Assembly: GCA_013388735.1 (NCBI GenBank) | Contig: JACAES010000023.1 | Location: 1-49,728 of the forward strand | DNA from: Chloroflexota bacterium | GTDB lineage: Bacteria; Chloroflexota; Anaerolineae; Aggregatilineales; Phototrophicaceae | Direction: 5' to 3' | Length of the DNA stretch: 49,728 nucleotides | Shown: positions 1 through 8,067 of the stretch, in pieces | Position numbering within the stretch: position 1 is the first letter of the stretch | Layout of the letters: each line of letters starts with the position of its first letter | Program-made: the position numbers and the translations under genes | The notes under the pieces: generated by a model | Told to the model about the DNA's origin: nothing | Databases searched by the model: none | What the model saw: the letters and a program-made list of their open reading frames with translations, nothing else

Positions 1-1458
1 GACCTGATCGCCGACTACCGCGACATCTTCCGTGATATGGTGCTGAGTACCTGCTACGTGATCGAAAACCTGATGCCGCTGCTGCCGGCTTACCCCGAAC
101 TGGGGCCGTCGGTAGCCCGCGCGATGGAATTGTGGTGGGGCGTTTTTCACGGCCCGCAGGCGGTGGACACACTGCGGATGCTGTTCCCGAACCCCTACGA
201 TTATCTGCTGATCGTATCACGCACGCTGGTTTCGCTGCGCGCTTACCTCGATCAGCCGTTGATCCGCTGGGGCGCGGCGTATATCCATCGCAAGATGGCT
301 TCGCAGCAAGTGCGCCAGGTCGAACCTGCTGACACGGTGAACATCAAAAAGGCGCTCAAAAACTGGATTCAGTTCGACCTGGAAAAACCGCCGGAGCAGC
401 TTCGGTTGGGTATGTCGGACTCAAACGTCGTCCGCATCCGCCCGCGTATCTGCAACCCGATGCAGCCGGAAGATGACTCGTTCCGCCTGCACATCCCTAA
501 CGCCGATTCACTGGTGGTCAAGTACGGGCCGATCGAGGAGATTGACCGGGAGCGCGAAAACTACGAACGGCTGCCGCAGGCGATCAAGGAGTATTTCGTC
601 AACATCCCGCAGCCCAGCTACTTGGACGAACACCAGCGCCGCGCTTATGTCATCATGGCCGACCTGGGCCGCTACCGGACGCTGTACGAGGCGCTGCAAA
701 AAGTGCCGCAGATTCATAACATTCTGGTGGATGAACTTGGCCCGTTCCTGCTGCGGATTCATCAGGGGGATGGCCGCCACCGCCGTTATGTGCAGGAAGG
801 TCTGCTGATGCAGCTGTACCTGCTGCCGATGCAGCAGCATATTCGGAACATTTTTGGCTATATACTGGAAAATAAACTGTTGGAGAATACGGATAAACAG
901 AAATACGCGCCGGGGCTGCAGCGCGCGCTGTTGGAAAAAATCGGGCATCTGGTGCGCCGCCAGCTTGACCTGGAAGCCTTCCCGGTTGCCTGTATGCACG
1001 GCGATCTGCACACCCGTAACATCATGGTGCGGCGCTTAAAACGACGCGAAAACCTGGATCGGCAGGAAGAACTGGAATTCAAACTGATTGATCTGGAGAA
1101 GTTCCGGCGCAGCGGCGATGCGGCGCTGGACATCGGGGAACTGCTGGTAGACCTGGAACTGCTGCGCGCGCCCCGCAATATCGCCGCCGACCGCGACCCG
1201 GTCTTCTCGCTGATGAAGGCGATTGAAGATGCCTATGCCGCTTTCACCGCCGACCGCGAAGATGCGACCTTCCCCATCCGCGTGCAGTTAGCGCAGGCGC
1301 GTTCGTTGATCCGTATCGCCAAAGGGCGCACCAAACAGGGGGGGGTCGCGCTGCGCGAAAGCCGGAAAGGCCCGGCCATCCGCATCGCCTTCGATGCCTT
1401 AAACGATGCCGGCCAGGCGCTTGAATATCTGAAGCAGGTGGTAGAGACACTGGGTTAA
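1..1458 (+). CDS. helical-domain/APH-like kinase fusion protein, 5'-truncated by window edge
   Basis: The reading frame is open from base 1 (GAC codon), so the true start lies outside the window; the first ATG inside is at 37. The C-terminal half is a phosphotransferase of the aminoglycoside phosphotransferase/choline kinase fold. It shows a VVKYG segment for the nucleotide-binding lysine, then MHGDLHTRN (His codon at 997, catalytic Asp at 1003), then LIDLEKF followed by GDAALDIGELL, which matches the Mg-binding Asp and the GDxxxD-type helix of that fold. The part before it is helical and has no motif I recognise. It aligns along its whole visible length with the next gene, which shows that about 250 residues are missing here. 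The substrate is unknown. Small molecule, sugar or protein phosphorylation are all possible. Confidence 0.85.
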   Translation, partial: DLIADYRDIFRDMVLSTCYVIENLMPLLPAYPELGPSVARAMELWWGVFHGPQAVDTLRMLFPNPYDYLLIVSRTLVSLRAYLDQPLIRWGAAYIHRKMASQQVRQVEPADTVNIKKALKNWIQFDLEKPPEQLRLGMSDSNVVRIRPRICNPMQPEDDSFRLHIPNADSLVVKYGPIEEIDRERENYERLPQAIKEYFVNIPQPSYLDEHQRRAYVIMADLGRYRTLYEALQKVPQIHNILVDELGPFLLRIHQGDGRHRRYVQEGLLMQLYLLPMQQHIRNIFGYILENKLLENTDKQKYAPGLQRALLEKIGHLVRRQLDLEAFPVACMHGDLHTRNIMVRRLKRRENLDRQEELEFKLIDLEKFRRSGDAALDIGELLVDLELLRAPRNIAADRDPVFSLMKAIEDAYAAFTADREDATFPIRVQLAQARSLIRIAKGRTKQGGVALRESRKGPAIRIAFDALNDAGQALEYLKQVVETLG

Positions 1459-1500
1459 CCCAGGTATTCGGTGCCGTGACGCCGCCTGGGGGAGACGGGG

Positions 1501-3687
1501 TTGGTCATGGCTATTAATTTTAACTCGAATGAGTTTAAACGCACGCTCGTTAATCTGGCGATGAACGTGATGCGTGCGCCGGAGGAGTTTTCGTCGTTCA
1601 TCCTCACCGAACCGGACATCCAGGGCGAAGTTAATGCCGAAGCCATGCGGGTGAGCCTGTATTACGCGATGGCGCTGCTGGCTTACGGCTTCACGCCGGA
1701 GGACACCGCCCTTAAAGAATCGGCCCGCTGGTTCGCCACACCCTTTCCCACCCATCAGCGCAGACAGATGGATGCCATCGAGATGAGCCGCCTGGAAGGC
1801 ACGCTGCTGCTGCGCCCCTTCGACCCCTCGGTGCAGGGGCGGTTGAAGCAGCTTATTAAACAGCGCACGCCGGATGGCCGCCGGTTCGAGATTCAGGACC
1901 CGCCCACGCAGTACGATCTGCTGTGGGCGCTCAAGCTGCTGAACCTGGCGCGCCGTCAGGGTGTGCTGCGCCCCGATATGATTGTCCTGGAAGACCTGCG
2001 CGAATCGCTGGATAAAGCCATCCAGTCGGAGGCGCTGCTGGATAAAAATCTGGCGCTGGCGCTGCGCCTGCGTTTTGAACTGTTCGGCGGCCTGCTGCCG
2101 GAGCAGGAGGAAAAATTCCTGCGCGGGCGGTTGATTCACAACGCGCGCGACAATGGCCTGTGGGACCTGACCCAGGATAATATATGGCTGGCCGAACGAA
2201 TGCGCCACCACGCGCTGACCCCTCAGGACATCCAGCAGCATTACATGGCCTTCTGGAAAATGATCCAGAGCGCCTGTGCCGTTGTGGAAAATCTGTCGGT
2301 TCTGATGCCCACCTACGGCGTGGAACTGCAACAGGTGCTGCTGCCGGCGCTTGACCTGTGGTGGAACACTTTTAACGGCGACCAGTCCGACGATGCCGCC
2401 GGTGAACTGCGGGTGATTTTCGCGCGCCGGACAGAAGATTACCTGATGGCGCTGTCGCTGACGCTCATCGCGCTGCGGGCCTTCCTGGACGAGCCGCTGA
2501 TTCACCGCGCGGCCTCGTATGTGCATACCCACGTCCTCGACCACGCCGGCGAACGGGCGGCGTCCTCGGAAAAAGAGATGATTAAAAAGGCGCTGCGGGA
2601 CTTTTTGCAGGTCGAATTTGAGCAGCCGCCGGAAAAGCTCAATCTGGGGCTTTCCGGCGCGAAGGTGGTACGTATCTATCCGGTCGTGCGCAGCCCGCTG
2701 TACGGCGAGGAGACGATTTTTAACAAACCGCTGGTCATCAAATATGGGCCGGCGGATGAAATCCGGCTGGAACACGAAAACTATAAAAAGCTGCCGGATG
2801 TGCTTCGGCGTTGTTTTGTGAACATCCCGCGCGAAATGTACCCCGACCCGGCCCGGCAGGAAGCCTACGTCATTATGCCGGACCTGTCCCAGTTTAAAAC
2901 GCTGTACGAGAGCCTGTCCATCCTGCCGCGCATTTACCCGGCCTTGATGAAGGAACTGAGCGCGTTTCTGATTACCATGCACTGGGCCAACCAGTATAAC
3001 CCCGTTCCGGCCCCGCGCGGTATCGTGTACGATCTGTATCTACAGCCGATGCAGCAGCATGTTGCGCTGATTTTTAACTTCCTCACCCGTGAAAAACTGC
3101 TGGTTGAAGATCAGACTCGGCAGCACGCCAACCTGCTCCAGCAAAAGCTGGTCGAGCAGCTTGCCGACCTGACCCGCCACCAGATGCGGTTGGGGGTTTT
3201 CCCGCGCGCCTACATGCACGGCGACCTGCATACCCGCAACATCATGATTAGCCACAGCGCCCCCCATGCCAACAGTGAGGTCGAAGTGGCTATCAAACTG
3301 ATTGATCTGGAGAAAGTCCGCGAGGACGGCGACGCGGCGCTTGACCTGGGGCAGCTGCTGGTGGACGTGGATTTGCTGCTGGGCAACCCTGACCGGGTGA
3401 ACGATTACAACCGCCCGCTGGTCGAAATCATCAAACAAGTGGTGGTCGCTTACCAGAAGTTCGCCCGTGAACGGCGGGATACCCACTTCACCGCGCGTGT
3501 GCAGCTGGCGCGGGCGCGCTCGTATATCCGGGTGGCGAAGGGCAAAACGCGCCAGATTGAACAGCATTTACAGAATGGCCGGCGCGGACTGGCGCTGGAG
3601 ATCACCCGCGAGATGCTTTTGCACTGCGAGCAGGCCGCCAAACACCTGGAAACCGTATTGAAAGCGTTAAATCAGCCGGTTTCTTGA
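1501..3687 (+). CDS. helical-domain/APH-like kinase fusion protein (full-length paralogue)
   Basis: A 728-residue protein, far longer than a stand-alone aminoglycoside phosphotransferase (about 270-300). Residues 1 to about 380 are almost entirely helical with repeated Leu-rich helices, which suggests an alpha-alpha repeat or toroid (inference). Residues about 385-720 are kinase: K414 in LVIKYG, E in the following helix, hinge around VIMPDL, catalytic loop HGDLHTRN with D575 and N580, and D602 in LIDLEK followed by GDAALDLGQLL. The kinase therefore looks active. GGGGGAG at 1488-1493 is spaced best for the TTG at 1501; ATG at 1507 is the alternative. It lies 42 bases behind its paralogue with no terminator between them, so the two are probably one operon. 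Known LanKC enzymes also join a kinase to a toroid, but in the reverse order, and no LanC zinc motif is visible. Confidence 0.85.
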   Translation: MVMAINFNSNEFKRTLVNLAMNVMRAPEEFSSFILTEPDIQGEVNAEAMRVSLYYAMALLAYGFTPEDTALKESARWFATPFPTHQRRQMDAIEMSRLEGTLLLRPFDPSVQGRLKQLIKQRTPDGRRFEIQDPPTQYDLLWALKLLNLARRQGVLRPDMIVLEDLRESLDKAIQSEALLDKNLALALRLRFELFGGLLPEQEEKFLRGRLIHNARDNGLWDLTQDNIWLAERMRHHALTPQDIQQHYMAFWKMIQSACAVVENLSVLMPTYGVELQQVLLPALDLWWNTFNGDQSDDAAGELRVIFARRTEDYLMALSLTLIALRAFLDEPLIHRAASYVHTHVLDHAGERAASSEKEMIKKALRDFLQVEFEQPPEKLNLGLSGAKVVRIYPVVRSPLYGEETIFNKPLVIKYGPADEIRLEHENYKKLPDVLRRCFVNIPREMYPDPARQEAYVIMPDLSQFKTLYESLSILPRIYPALMKELSAFLITMHWANQYNPVPAPRGIVYDLYLQPMQQHVALIFNFLTREKLLVEDQTRQHANLLQQKLVEQLADLTRHQMRLGVFPRAYMHGDLHTRNIMISHSAPHANSEVEVAIKLIDLEKVREDGDAALDLGQLLVDVDLLLGNPDRVNDYNRPLVEIIKQVVVAYQKFARERRDTHFTARVQLARARSYIRVAKGKTRQIEQHLQNGRRGLALEITREMLLHCEQAAKHLETVLKALNQPVS

Positions 3688-3751
3688 TGCATCTAATGTC
3701 CTGATCGGGTGTTAAATATAAAGGTAAGAAGGCAGCGCCCTGAAGCCAGGC

Positions 3752-3780
3752 TTGAAGGTCTACCGGCAGGTGACTATAAT
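3752..3780 (+). promoter_or_regulatory. sigma70-type promoter upstream of the sugar dehydrogenase
   Basis: TTGAAG (3752-3757), a 17-base spacer and a perfect TATAAT (3775-3780). It ends 43 bases before the ATG of the nucleotide-sugar dehydrogenase, so that gene and probably the tightly spaced genes after it start a new transcription unit separate from the kinase pair. Confidence 0.7.
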
Positions 3781-3823
3781 CGCCCGTCGGTTGTTTGCCA
3801 GCAGTAGAGAGAACAAATAAACA

Positions 3824-5137
3824 ATGAGTATCAAACAAACGCTGCTAGACCGCCTGAATGACCGGACGGCCCGTATCGGTGTTGTCGGTCTGGGTTACGT
3901 CGGTTTGCCGCTGGCGGTCGAGTTTGCCGAAGCCGGTTTTTCTGTCATCGGGGTTGATGTCTCGGCTGCCAAAGTCGAGGCGTTGAACCGGGGCGAGAGT
4001 TACATTCTGGACATCCCGACAGAACGCCTGAAGCCGCTGGTGGAAAGCGGGCGGTTGTGCGCCTCGACCGATTACGCCGTTCTGCGCGAGGCAGACACGG
4101 TGAGTATCTGCGTGCCGACCCCACTGCGCAAAACCAAAGACCCGGATATGTCGTATGTCATTGAGTCGGTAGACGCGGTGGCGGAAATCTGCCACGAGGG
4201 TATGCTGGTTTCGCTGGAAAGTACGACCTACCCCGGCACGACGGAAGAGATCATCGTGCCGCGCCTGGTCAATAATGGCTTCCGGGTGGGGGAAAACGTT
4301 TTTGTTGCTTTCTCGCCGGAGCGGGTCGACCCCAGCAACCCGCGCTACGGCGTGCGGAATACGCCTAAGGTGGTGGGCGGCGTCACGCCCAACTGCGCCG
4401 AAGTGGCCGTCACGCTGTACCGGACGGCGGTTGATGAGGTGATTCCGGTATCATCACCGACGACAGCCGAAATGGTCAAACTGCTGGAAAACACTTTCCG
4501 GGCGGTGAACATCGGCTTGGTGAACGAAATGGCCGTCATGTGTGATAAGCTGGGCATTGACGTGTGGGAAGTCATTCGCGGCGCGTCCAGCAAGCCGTTC
4601 GGCTTTATGCCGTTTTATCCGGGGCCGGGACTGGGCGGCCACTGCATCCCGATTGACCCGCATTACCTGAGCTGGAAGCTGAAAGCCCTCAACTATAACG
4701 CCCGTTTCATCGAACTCGCCAGCGAAATCAACACTTCGATGCCGGTTTACGTGGTCAACAAAGTGACGCTGGCGCTGAACGGCGACAGTAAATCGGTGCG
4801 CGGGTCCCGGATTGTGGTGCTGGGTGTGGCCTATAAACGCGATGTCAACGACGTGCGCGAAAGCCCGGCGCTGGATGTCATCAGCCTGCTGCGGGAACGC
4901 GGCGCCCAGGTCGTCTATCACGACCCGCATATCGGGCAGATTCGGCTGGAAGAAGATGAAATGATGCGCAGCGTCGAATACAGCGACGATCTGCTGGAAA
5001 CCGCCGACTGCGTGGTGATCGTCACCGACCACACCAGTTACGACTGGCAGCATGTGGTAGACCACGCCCGGCTGGTGGTGGATACACGCCACGCCACGTA
5101 CCCGCGCCAGGGGCGGGCGCGCGTCGTTTCGTTGTAA
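3824..5137 (+). CDS. wbpA: UDP-N-acetylglucosamine 6-dehydrogenase-like nucleotide-sugar dehydrogenase
   Basis: NAD-dependent four-electron oxidation of a UDP-sugar C6 alcohol to the uronic acid, supplying precursors for surface polysaccharide. The 437 residues show the N-terminal Rossmann motif GVVGLGYVGLPLA (about 18-30), the central helical domain, and the catalytic-cysteine motif GGHCIPIDP with C274. The C-terminal UDP-binding domain carries VLGVAYKRDVNDVRESPA. The opening residues (ten or so before the GxGxxG) and the overall length fit the WbpA/UDP-GlcNAc dehydrogenase branch better than UDP-glucose dehydrogenase, but the exact sugar cannot be read from the sequence. The start is ATG 3824 behind its own promoter. 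No glycosyltransferase or epimerase lies beside it, so its pathway partners are elsewhere. Confidence 0.9.
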   Translation: MSIKQTLLDRLNDRTARIGVVGLGYVGLPLAVEFAEAGFSVIGVDVSAAKVEALNRGESYILDIPTERLKPLVESGRLCASTDYAVLREADTVSICVPTPLRKTKDPDMSYVIESVDAVAEICHEGMLVSLESTTYPGTTEEIIVPRLVNNGFRVGENVFVAFSPERVDPSNPRYGVRNTPKVVGGVTPNCAEVAVTLYRTAVDEVIPVSSPTTAEMVKLLENTFRAVNIGLVNEMAVMCDKLGIDVWEVIRGASSKPFGFMPFYPGPGLGGHCIPIDPHYLSWKLKALNYNARFIELASEINTSMPVYVVNKVTLALNGDSKSVRGSRIVVLGVAYKRDVNDVRESPALDVISLLRERGAQVVYHDPHIGQIRLEEDEMMRSVEYSDDLLETADCVVIVTDHTSYDWQHVVDHARLVVDTRHATYPRQGRARVVSL

Positions 5138-5165
5138 CGACCCTAACGACCGGGGAGCGAAGATC

Positions 5166-5849
5166 ATGGAACTACCCTTTCACCTGCGCGCACTGCCACC
5201 AGAGTCCCTGAATGTTCTGCGATTTTTTGGCACTCTGGATGAACCGCTGGCTCATGCTTCGATCATCATGGAGGAAGCCGGGTTGAGCGAACGCGCCTTC
5301 GGTAAGGTGGTGCGGCGGCTGGTGACGAAAGGGTATCTCCAGATGGGCGGCGACCATCTCTACCGCCTGACCGATTTCGGCCAGCGGGCGGTGGATGAAC
5401 TGTCCGGCTACGAAGAAAGCGCGCCGCCGAACCAGGCCCGCGACGATTATAAACCGGCGGCTGCACAGCGGCAGACACGGCGTCTGCTGGTCGTTGTGCC
5501 GCGCCGCATGGCCGCCGGCGTTTCCAGCCGCGTCCAGGTGGGTTTTGACCGGGGGGAAGACCCGTCGCCGGTCGAACTGGTGGTGCGGCTGTCGGTCGTT
5601 AACGGCGAACCGCTGCGCCCCCAGGAGCGCACCTATAATCTGTCGCAGGCTGCCGATTACCAGATTTTTAACGTCACGCCTGGGCGATATACCCGGATGC
5701 GTCTGCGCGTCCAGGTTTACCAGCTTGGCCCCAACCCCGACGATATTGCGGTAGCGGGCGGTCTGTACGTGGATGTGCCGGTTGCGCTGGCGGCTGCCGC
5801 TGACGACGACCGGATGGCCTTTGCAGCGGATATTATCACAACGGTTTAA
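5166..5849 (+). CDS. winged-helix protein with C-terminal beta-rich domain, function unknown
   Basis: A 227-residue cytoplasmic protein starting at ATG 5166, 28 bases after the dehydrogenase and 7 bases before the acyltransferase, so probably co-transcribed with both. Residues about 15-75 read as a winged helix: a helix ending in EEAGLSERAF, a recognition helix KVVRRLVTKGYL, and a wing ending HLYRLTDFGQRAV, as in MarR/PadR-like folds. An Arg/Pro/Ala-rich linker follows. Residues about 95-227 are alternating hydrophobic strands without a motif I recognise. It may be a DNA-binding regulator with a ligand or protein-interaction domain. That role is inferred from fold only. Confidence 0.7.
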   Translation: MELPFHLRALPPESLNVLRFFGTLDEPLAHASIIMEEAGLSERAFGKVVRRLVTKGYLQMGGDHLYRLTDFGQRAVDELSGYEESAPPNQARDDYKPAAAQRQTRRLLVVVPRRMAAGVSSRVQVGFDRGEDPSPVELVVRLSVVNGEPLRPQERTYNLSQAADYQIFNVTPGRYTRMRLRVQVYQLGPNPDDIAVAGGLYVDVPVALAAAADDDRMAFAADIITTV

Positions 5850-5856
5850 GGGGTCT

Positions 5857-6969
5857 ATGACTCAAGAACTCGCTATTCAGTACCCGCGCAGGCGGTTCCT
5901 GCGAAAATCCATCCGCTTCGTCGGGCGCGCCCTGACCGGGCTGCTCACCCGGCTGACCATCACCGGCAAGGAAAACCTGCCCTCGCGCGGCCCGTTGATC
6001 GTGGTCGGCAATCATGTCGCCATGTTGGAAGCGGCGCTGATGGTGCTGTACACGCCCTGGGAAATCGAGTTGATGGCGGCGGGCGAAATCCCGCTTGACC
6101 CGCGTTACGCGCCGTTTGCCAACACTTACGGCTATATCCCCATTCGCCGGGGCGCGATGGATCGGCAGGCGATGAACCAGGCGTTGGCCGTGCTGCGGCA
6201 GGGCGGCGTCATCGGCATGTTCCCGGAGGGCGGCATCTGGGAAAGCGCCTTCAAACGCGCCCGTACCGGCGTGGCCTGGTTAAGCTACCACGCCACCGCG
6301 CCGATTGTGCCGGTAGGCTTTGGCGGCATTGATGGCGCGCTGGGCGCTGCTTTAAAGCTCGAACGCCCGCATCTGTCCATGAACATCGGGCGGGTGATGC
6401 CGCCGATTCAGGATCAGGGCGACAAACCGCTCAAGCTCGTGCTGGAAGAAGGCGCGCGAGCGGTGATGTCCCAGGTCGAGGCGTTGGTGCCGGAAGAAGA
6501 TAAACGCCGCTGGAATCGTATCCTGGACGAACGCTTTGAACTGGAACTGAGCGTCTATCAGCCGGACGGCACGCCGGTCGCGCTGCCAGGTGATCTGCGG
6601 ATGTCGCAGCCGGAAATGCTGTCGAAGTTCTTTCATCGCCCGCTGCTGCTGGATGTGATGTCCCGCAACCTGGATCTGCCGGTTCAGGCCTTGCAGCGCC
6701 TGGACGCCGAAAGCGACCCGAAGCGGCTGGCGGACGCGGCCCAGGTGGCGTTGGGGTATCTCGATCAGAATCCGCACTTCCTGTCCTACCGCTTTGGTTA
6801 TGAACAGGGCGGCGGCATGAAAACCGGCCTGAGCGAACTGCGCGACATCGCGCGATGGGCGCAGGCGGAAGGATACCGTCTGGCCGTTACCCCGATTCGC
6901 CGCTACCGGCGGCGGGGCAGCGACGAAGAAATTGTCGAGGGCAAACCCGGCTCTCTGCCGCCGCTGTAG
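5857..6969 (+). CDS. PlsC-like 1-acylglycerol-3-phosphate acyltransferase family protein
   Basis: Transfers an acyl chain to a lysophospholipid or a related lipid at the membrane. The start is ATG 5857, 7 bases after the preceding stop; the longer frame upstream overlaps the previous gene and is not needed. The protein has 370 residues against about 240 for plain PlsC, because it carries a C-terminal extension of about 150 residues of unknown role. Block I is NHVAMLEA: H53 is present, but the usual Asp of HX4D is Glu (E58). The glycerol-phosphate block reads FPEGG instead of FPEGT. A family assignment is safe; the exact acceptor is not, given these changes. Confidence 0.82.
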   Translation: MTQELAIQYPRRRFLRKSIRFVGRALTGLLTRLTITGKENLPSRGPLIVVGNHVAMLEAALMVLYTPWEIELMAAGEIPLDPRYAPFANTYGYIPIRRGAMDRQAMNQALAVLRQGGVIGMFPEGGIWESAFKRARTGVAWLSYHATAPIVPVGFGGIDGALGAALKLERPHLSMNIGRVMPPIQDQGDKPLKLVLEEGARAVMSQVEALVPEEDKRRWNRILDERFELELSVYQPDGTPVALPGDLRMSQPEMLSKFFHRPLLLDVMSRNLDLPVQALQRLDAESDPKRLADAAQVALGYLDQNPHFLSYRFGYEQGGGMKTGLSELRDIARWAQAEGYRLAVTPIRRYRRRGSDEEIVEGKPGSLPPL

Positions 6970-7034
6970 GCAGCCGAACGCCCGGAACGAAAGGACAGGG
7001 GCGTCGGACGAAGCGCCTCGATAAACAGAGCCGG

Positions 7035-7448
7035 ATGACCGAAACAGACCTGACCAAAATGCGCGCGCTGGTGGTAGAGGATGACGCCGGAGGCATGGCG
7101 ATCATCAGCGTGATGCTGCGTTACATGGGTGTGGATACGTTGATAAACACCACCGGCGAAGGCGTGGTCGAGCTGGCCTGTGCCATGAGGCCGCGCCCCT
7201 CGATCATCTTTCTGGACATCAATCTGCCCAAGACCAATGGCTATGAGGTCTTAAAACTGATCCGCGCCGAGCCGCTGCTCAAAGGCACGCTGGTGGTGGC
7301 GGTGACTGCGCAGGATGCCGATACCGAAATCCCGCGCTGCAAGGACGCCGGTTTTGACGCTTTCATCGGCAAGCCGATCAGCCGGTCGCGCTTCCCGCGC
7401 CAGGTGCGCCGCATCCTCGACGGGGAGCCGGTATGGGAAACCTACTGA
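7035..7448 (+). CDS. single-domain response regulator (receiver only)
   Basis: A 137-residue stand-alone CheY-like receiver. The acidic pocket EDD (15-17), phospho-acceptor D61 in IFLDINLP, T91 in AVTAQD and K113 in FIGKPIS are all present, so phosphorylation should be possible. There is no output domain. The start is ATG 7035; the upstream extension of the frame is out-of-frame acyltransferase sequence. No histidine kinase lies nearby, so it is an orphan here. It sits 19 bases before the DUF2294 gene and may be co-transcribed with it. Confidence 0.9.
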   Translation: MTETDLTKMRALVVEDDAGGMAIISVMLRYMGVDTLINTTGEGVVELACAMRPRPSIIFLDINLPKTNGYEVLKLIRAEPLLKGTLVVAVTAQDADTEIPRCKDAGFDAFIGKPISRSRFPRQVRRILDGEPVWETY

Positions 7449-7467
7449 GCCGGCGAAGGCGCTGTTG

Positions 7468-7839
7468 ATGATTAGACGCAAAACGCGCGGCGAGGCCGAA
7501 GCGGAATTCACGCGGGCGATTGTCCGGTTCGAGAAGGAATACCTGGGGCGCGGGCCGGTGGATGCCCGCACCCTGTTTATCAACGATCTGATTCTGGTGC
7601 GGCTGCGCGGCATCCTCACCCCGGCAGAAGCCAAACTGTCCGAGACGCACGAGGGCAAAATGCTGGTGAAGGAAACCCGCCGCCAGTTGTTTGAAAGCTC
7701 GCGCCCGCTGCTGGAAGCCATCGTTCAGGACATCACCGGCTGTCGGCTCATCAGCCTGCATACCGATATGAGTACCCGCACCGGCGAACGCATCATCGTG
7801 CTGACGGTGGACGCCGACCTGAGCGAACGGTTCATTTAA
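7468..7839 (+). CDS. DUF2294 domain-containing protein
   Basis: A 123-residue protein that matches the DUF2294 family along its whole length: an N-terminal helix, then FEKEYLGRGP, LRGILTPAEAKL, KETRRQLFES and a conserved DITGCRL near the end of the domain. The family is of unknown function and common in Gram-positive bacteria, cyanobacteria and Chloroflexota. ATG 7468 is chosen because the domain begins directly after it; TTG 7465 is possible. It directly follows the receiver protein. The fold recalls small dimeric alpha/beta regulators, but no role can be derived. Confidence 0.8.
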   Translation: MIRRKTRGEAEAEFTRAIVRFEKEYLGRGPVDARTLFINDLILVRLRGILTPAEAKLSETHEGKMLVKETRRQLFESSRPLLEAIVQDITGCRLISLHTDMSTRTGERIIVLTVDADLSERFI

Positions 7840-7893
7840 CCGTCGCAAACGCCTAACCCCCTCAAAAATGGGGGTTATCGTCCTGCATACCGA

Positions 7894-8067
7894 TGGTATG
7901 ATGTACCCCGAAACCGGAGTGCATCCGGGATCACTTTAGACGATTTCGGCAGACCCAGGCGAAAGGTTTTATCAAACCGGTTGCAGCGTAGGCCGACATT
8001 TCCTCTCCATCCCGGAGAAGATGTCGGCTTTTTGTATTTTGGTCTTGTTTGTGGTTTGAGGATGCGA
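7894..8067 (+). promoter_or_regulatory. extended -10 promoter and structured leader of the P-type ATPase
   Basis: TGG-TATGAT (7894-7902) is an extended -10 element with a weak -35 (TTATCG, 7875-7880, spacer 16). Transcription would start near 7909. The leader can form a long stem from CCGAAA (7908-7913) with TTTCGG (7944-7949), enclosing two CCGG segments. A small hairpin follows, GGTTT (7965-7969) with AAACC (7974-7978), and then the terminator described next. A terminator inside the leader of a metal-pump gene is the layout of a transcriptional riboswitch or attenuator, but it matches no riboswitch consensus that I know (M-box, yybP-ykoY and NiCo were considered). Confidence 0.4.
7992..8040 (+). 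terminator. intrinsic terminator hairpin within the ATPase leader
   Basis: GCCGACAT (7992-7999) pairs perfectly with ATGTCGGC (8021-8028). An inner TCTCC/GGAGA stem extends the hairpin, and TTTTTGTATTTT follows. It lies only about 28 bases before the ATPase start. It could end the receiver/DUF2294 transcript or act as the switchable terminator of the leader. Confidence 0.7.

Noticed and set aside
1399-2982. 527-codon minus-strand open frame
   Set aside because: It is the antisense shadow of the kinase fusion gene. The product is rich in His/Arg/Gln without any motif, and the plus strand has clear conserved domains.
7908-8040. Known metal riboswitch (yybP-ykoY, M-box, NiCo)
   Set aside because: The conserved core words of these classes are missing. 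Only the layout fits, so it is listed as an unassigned structured leader.
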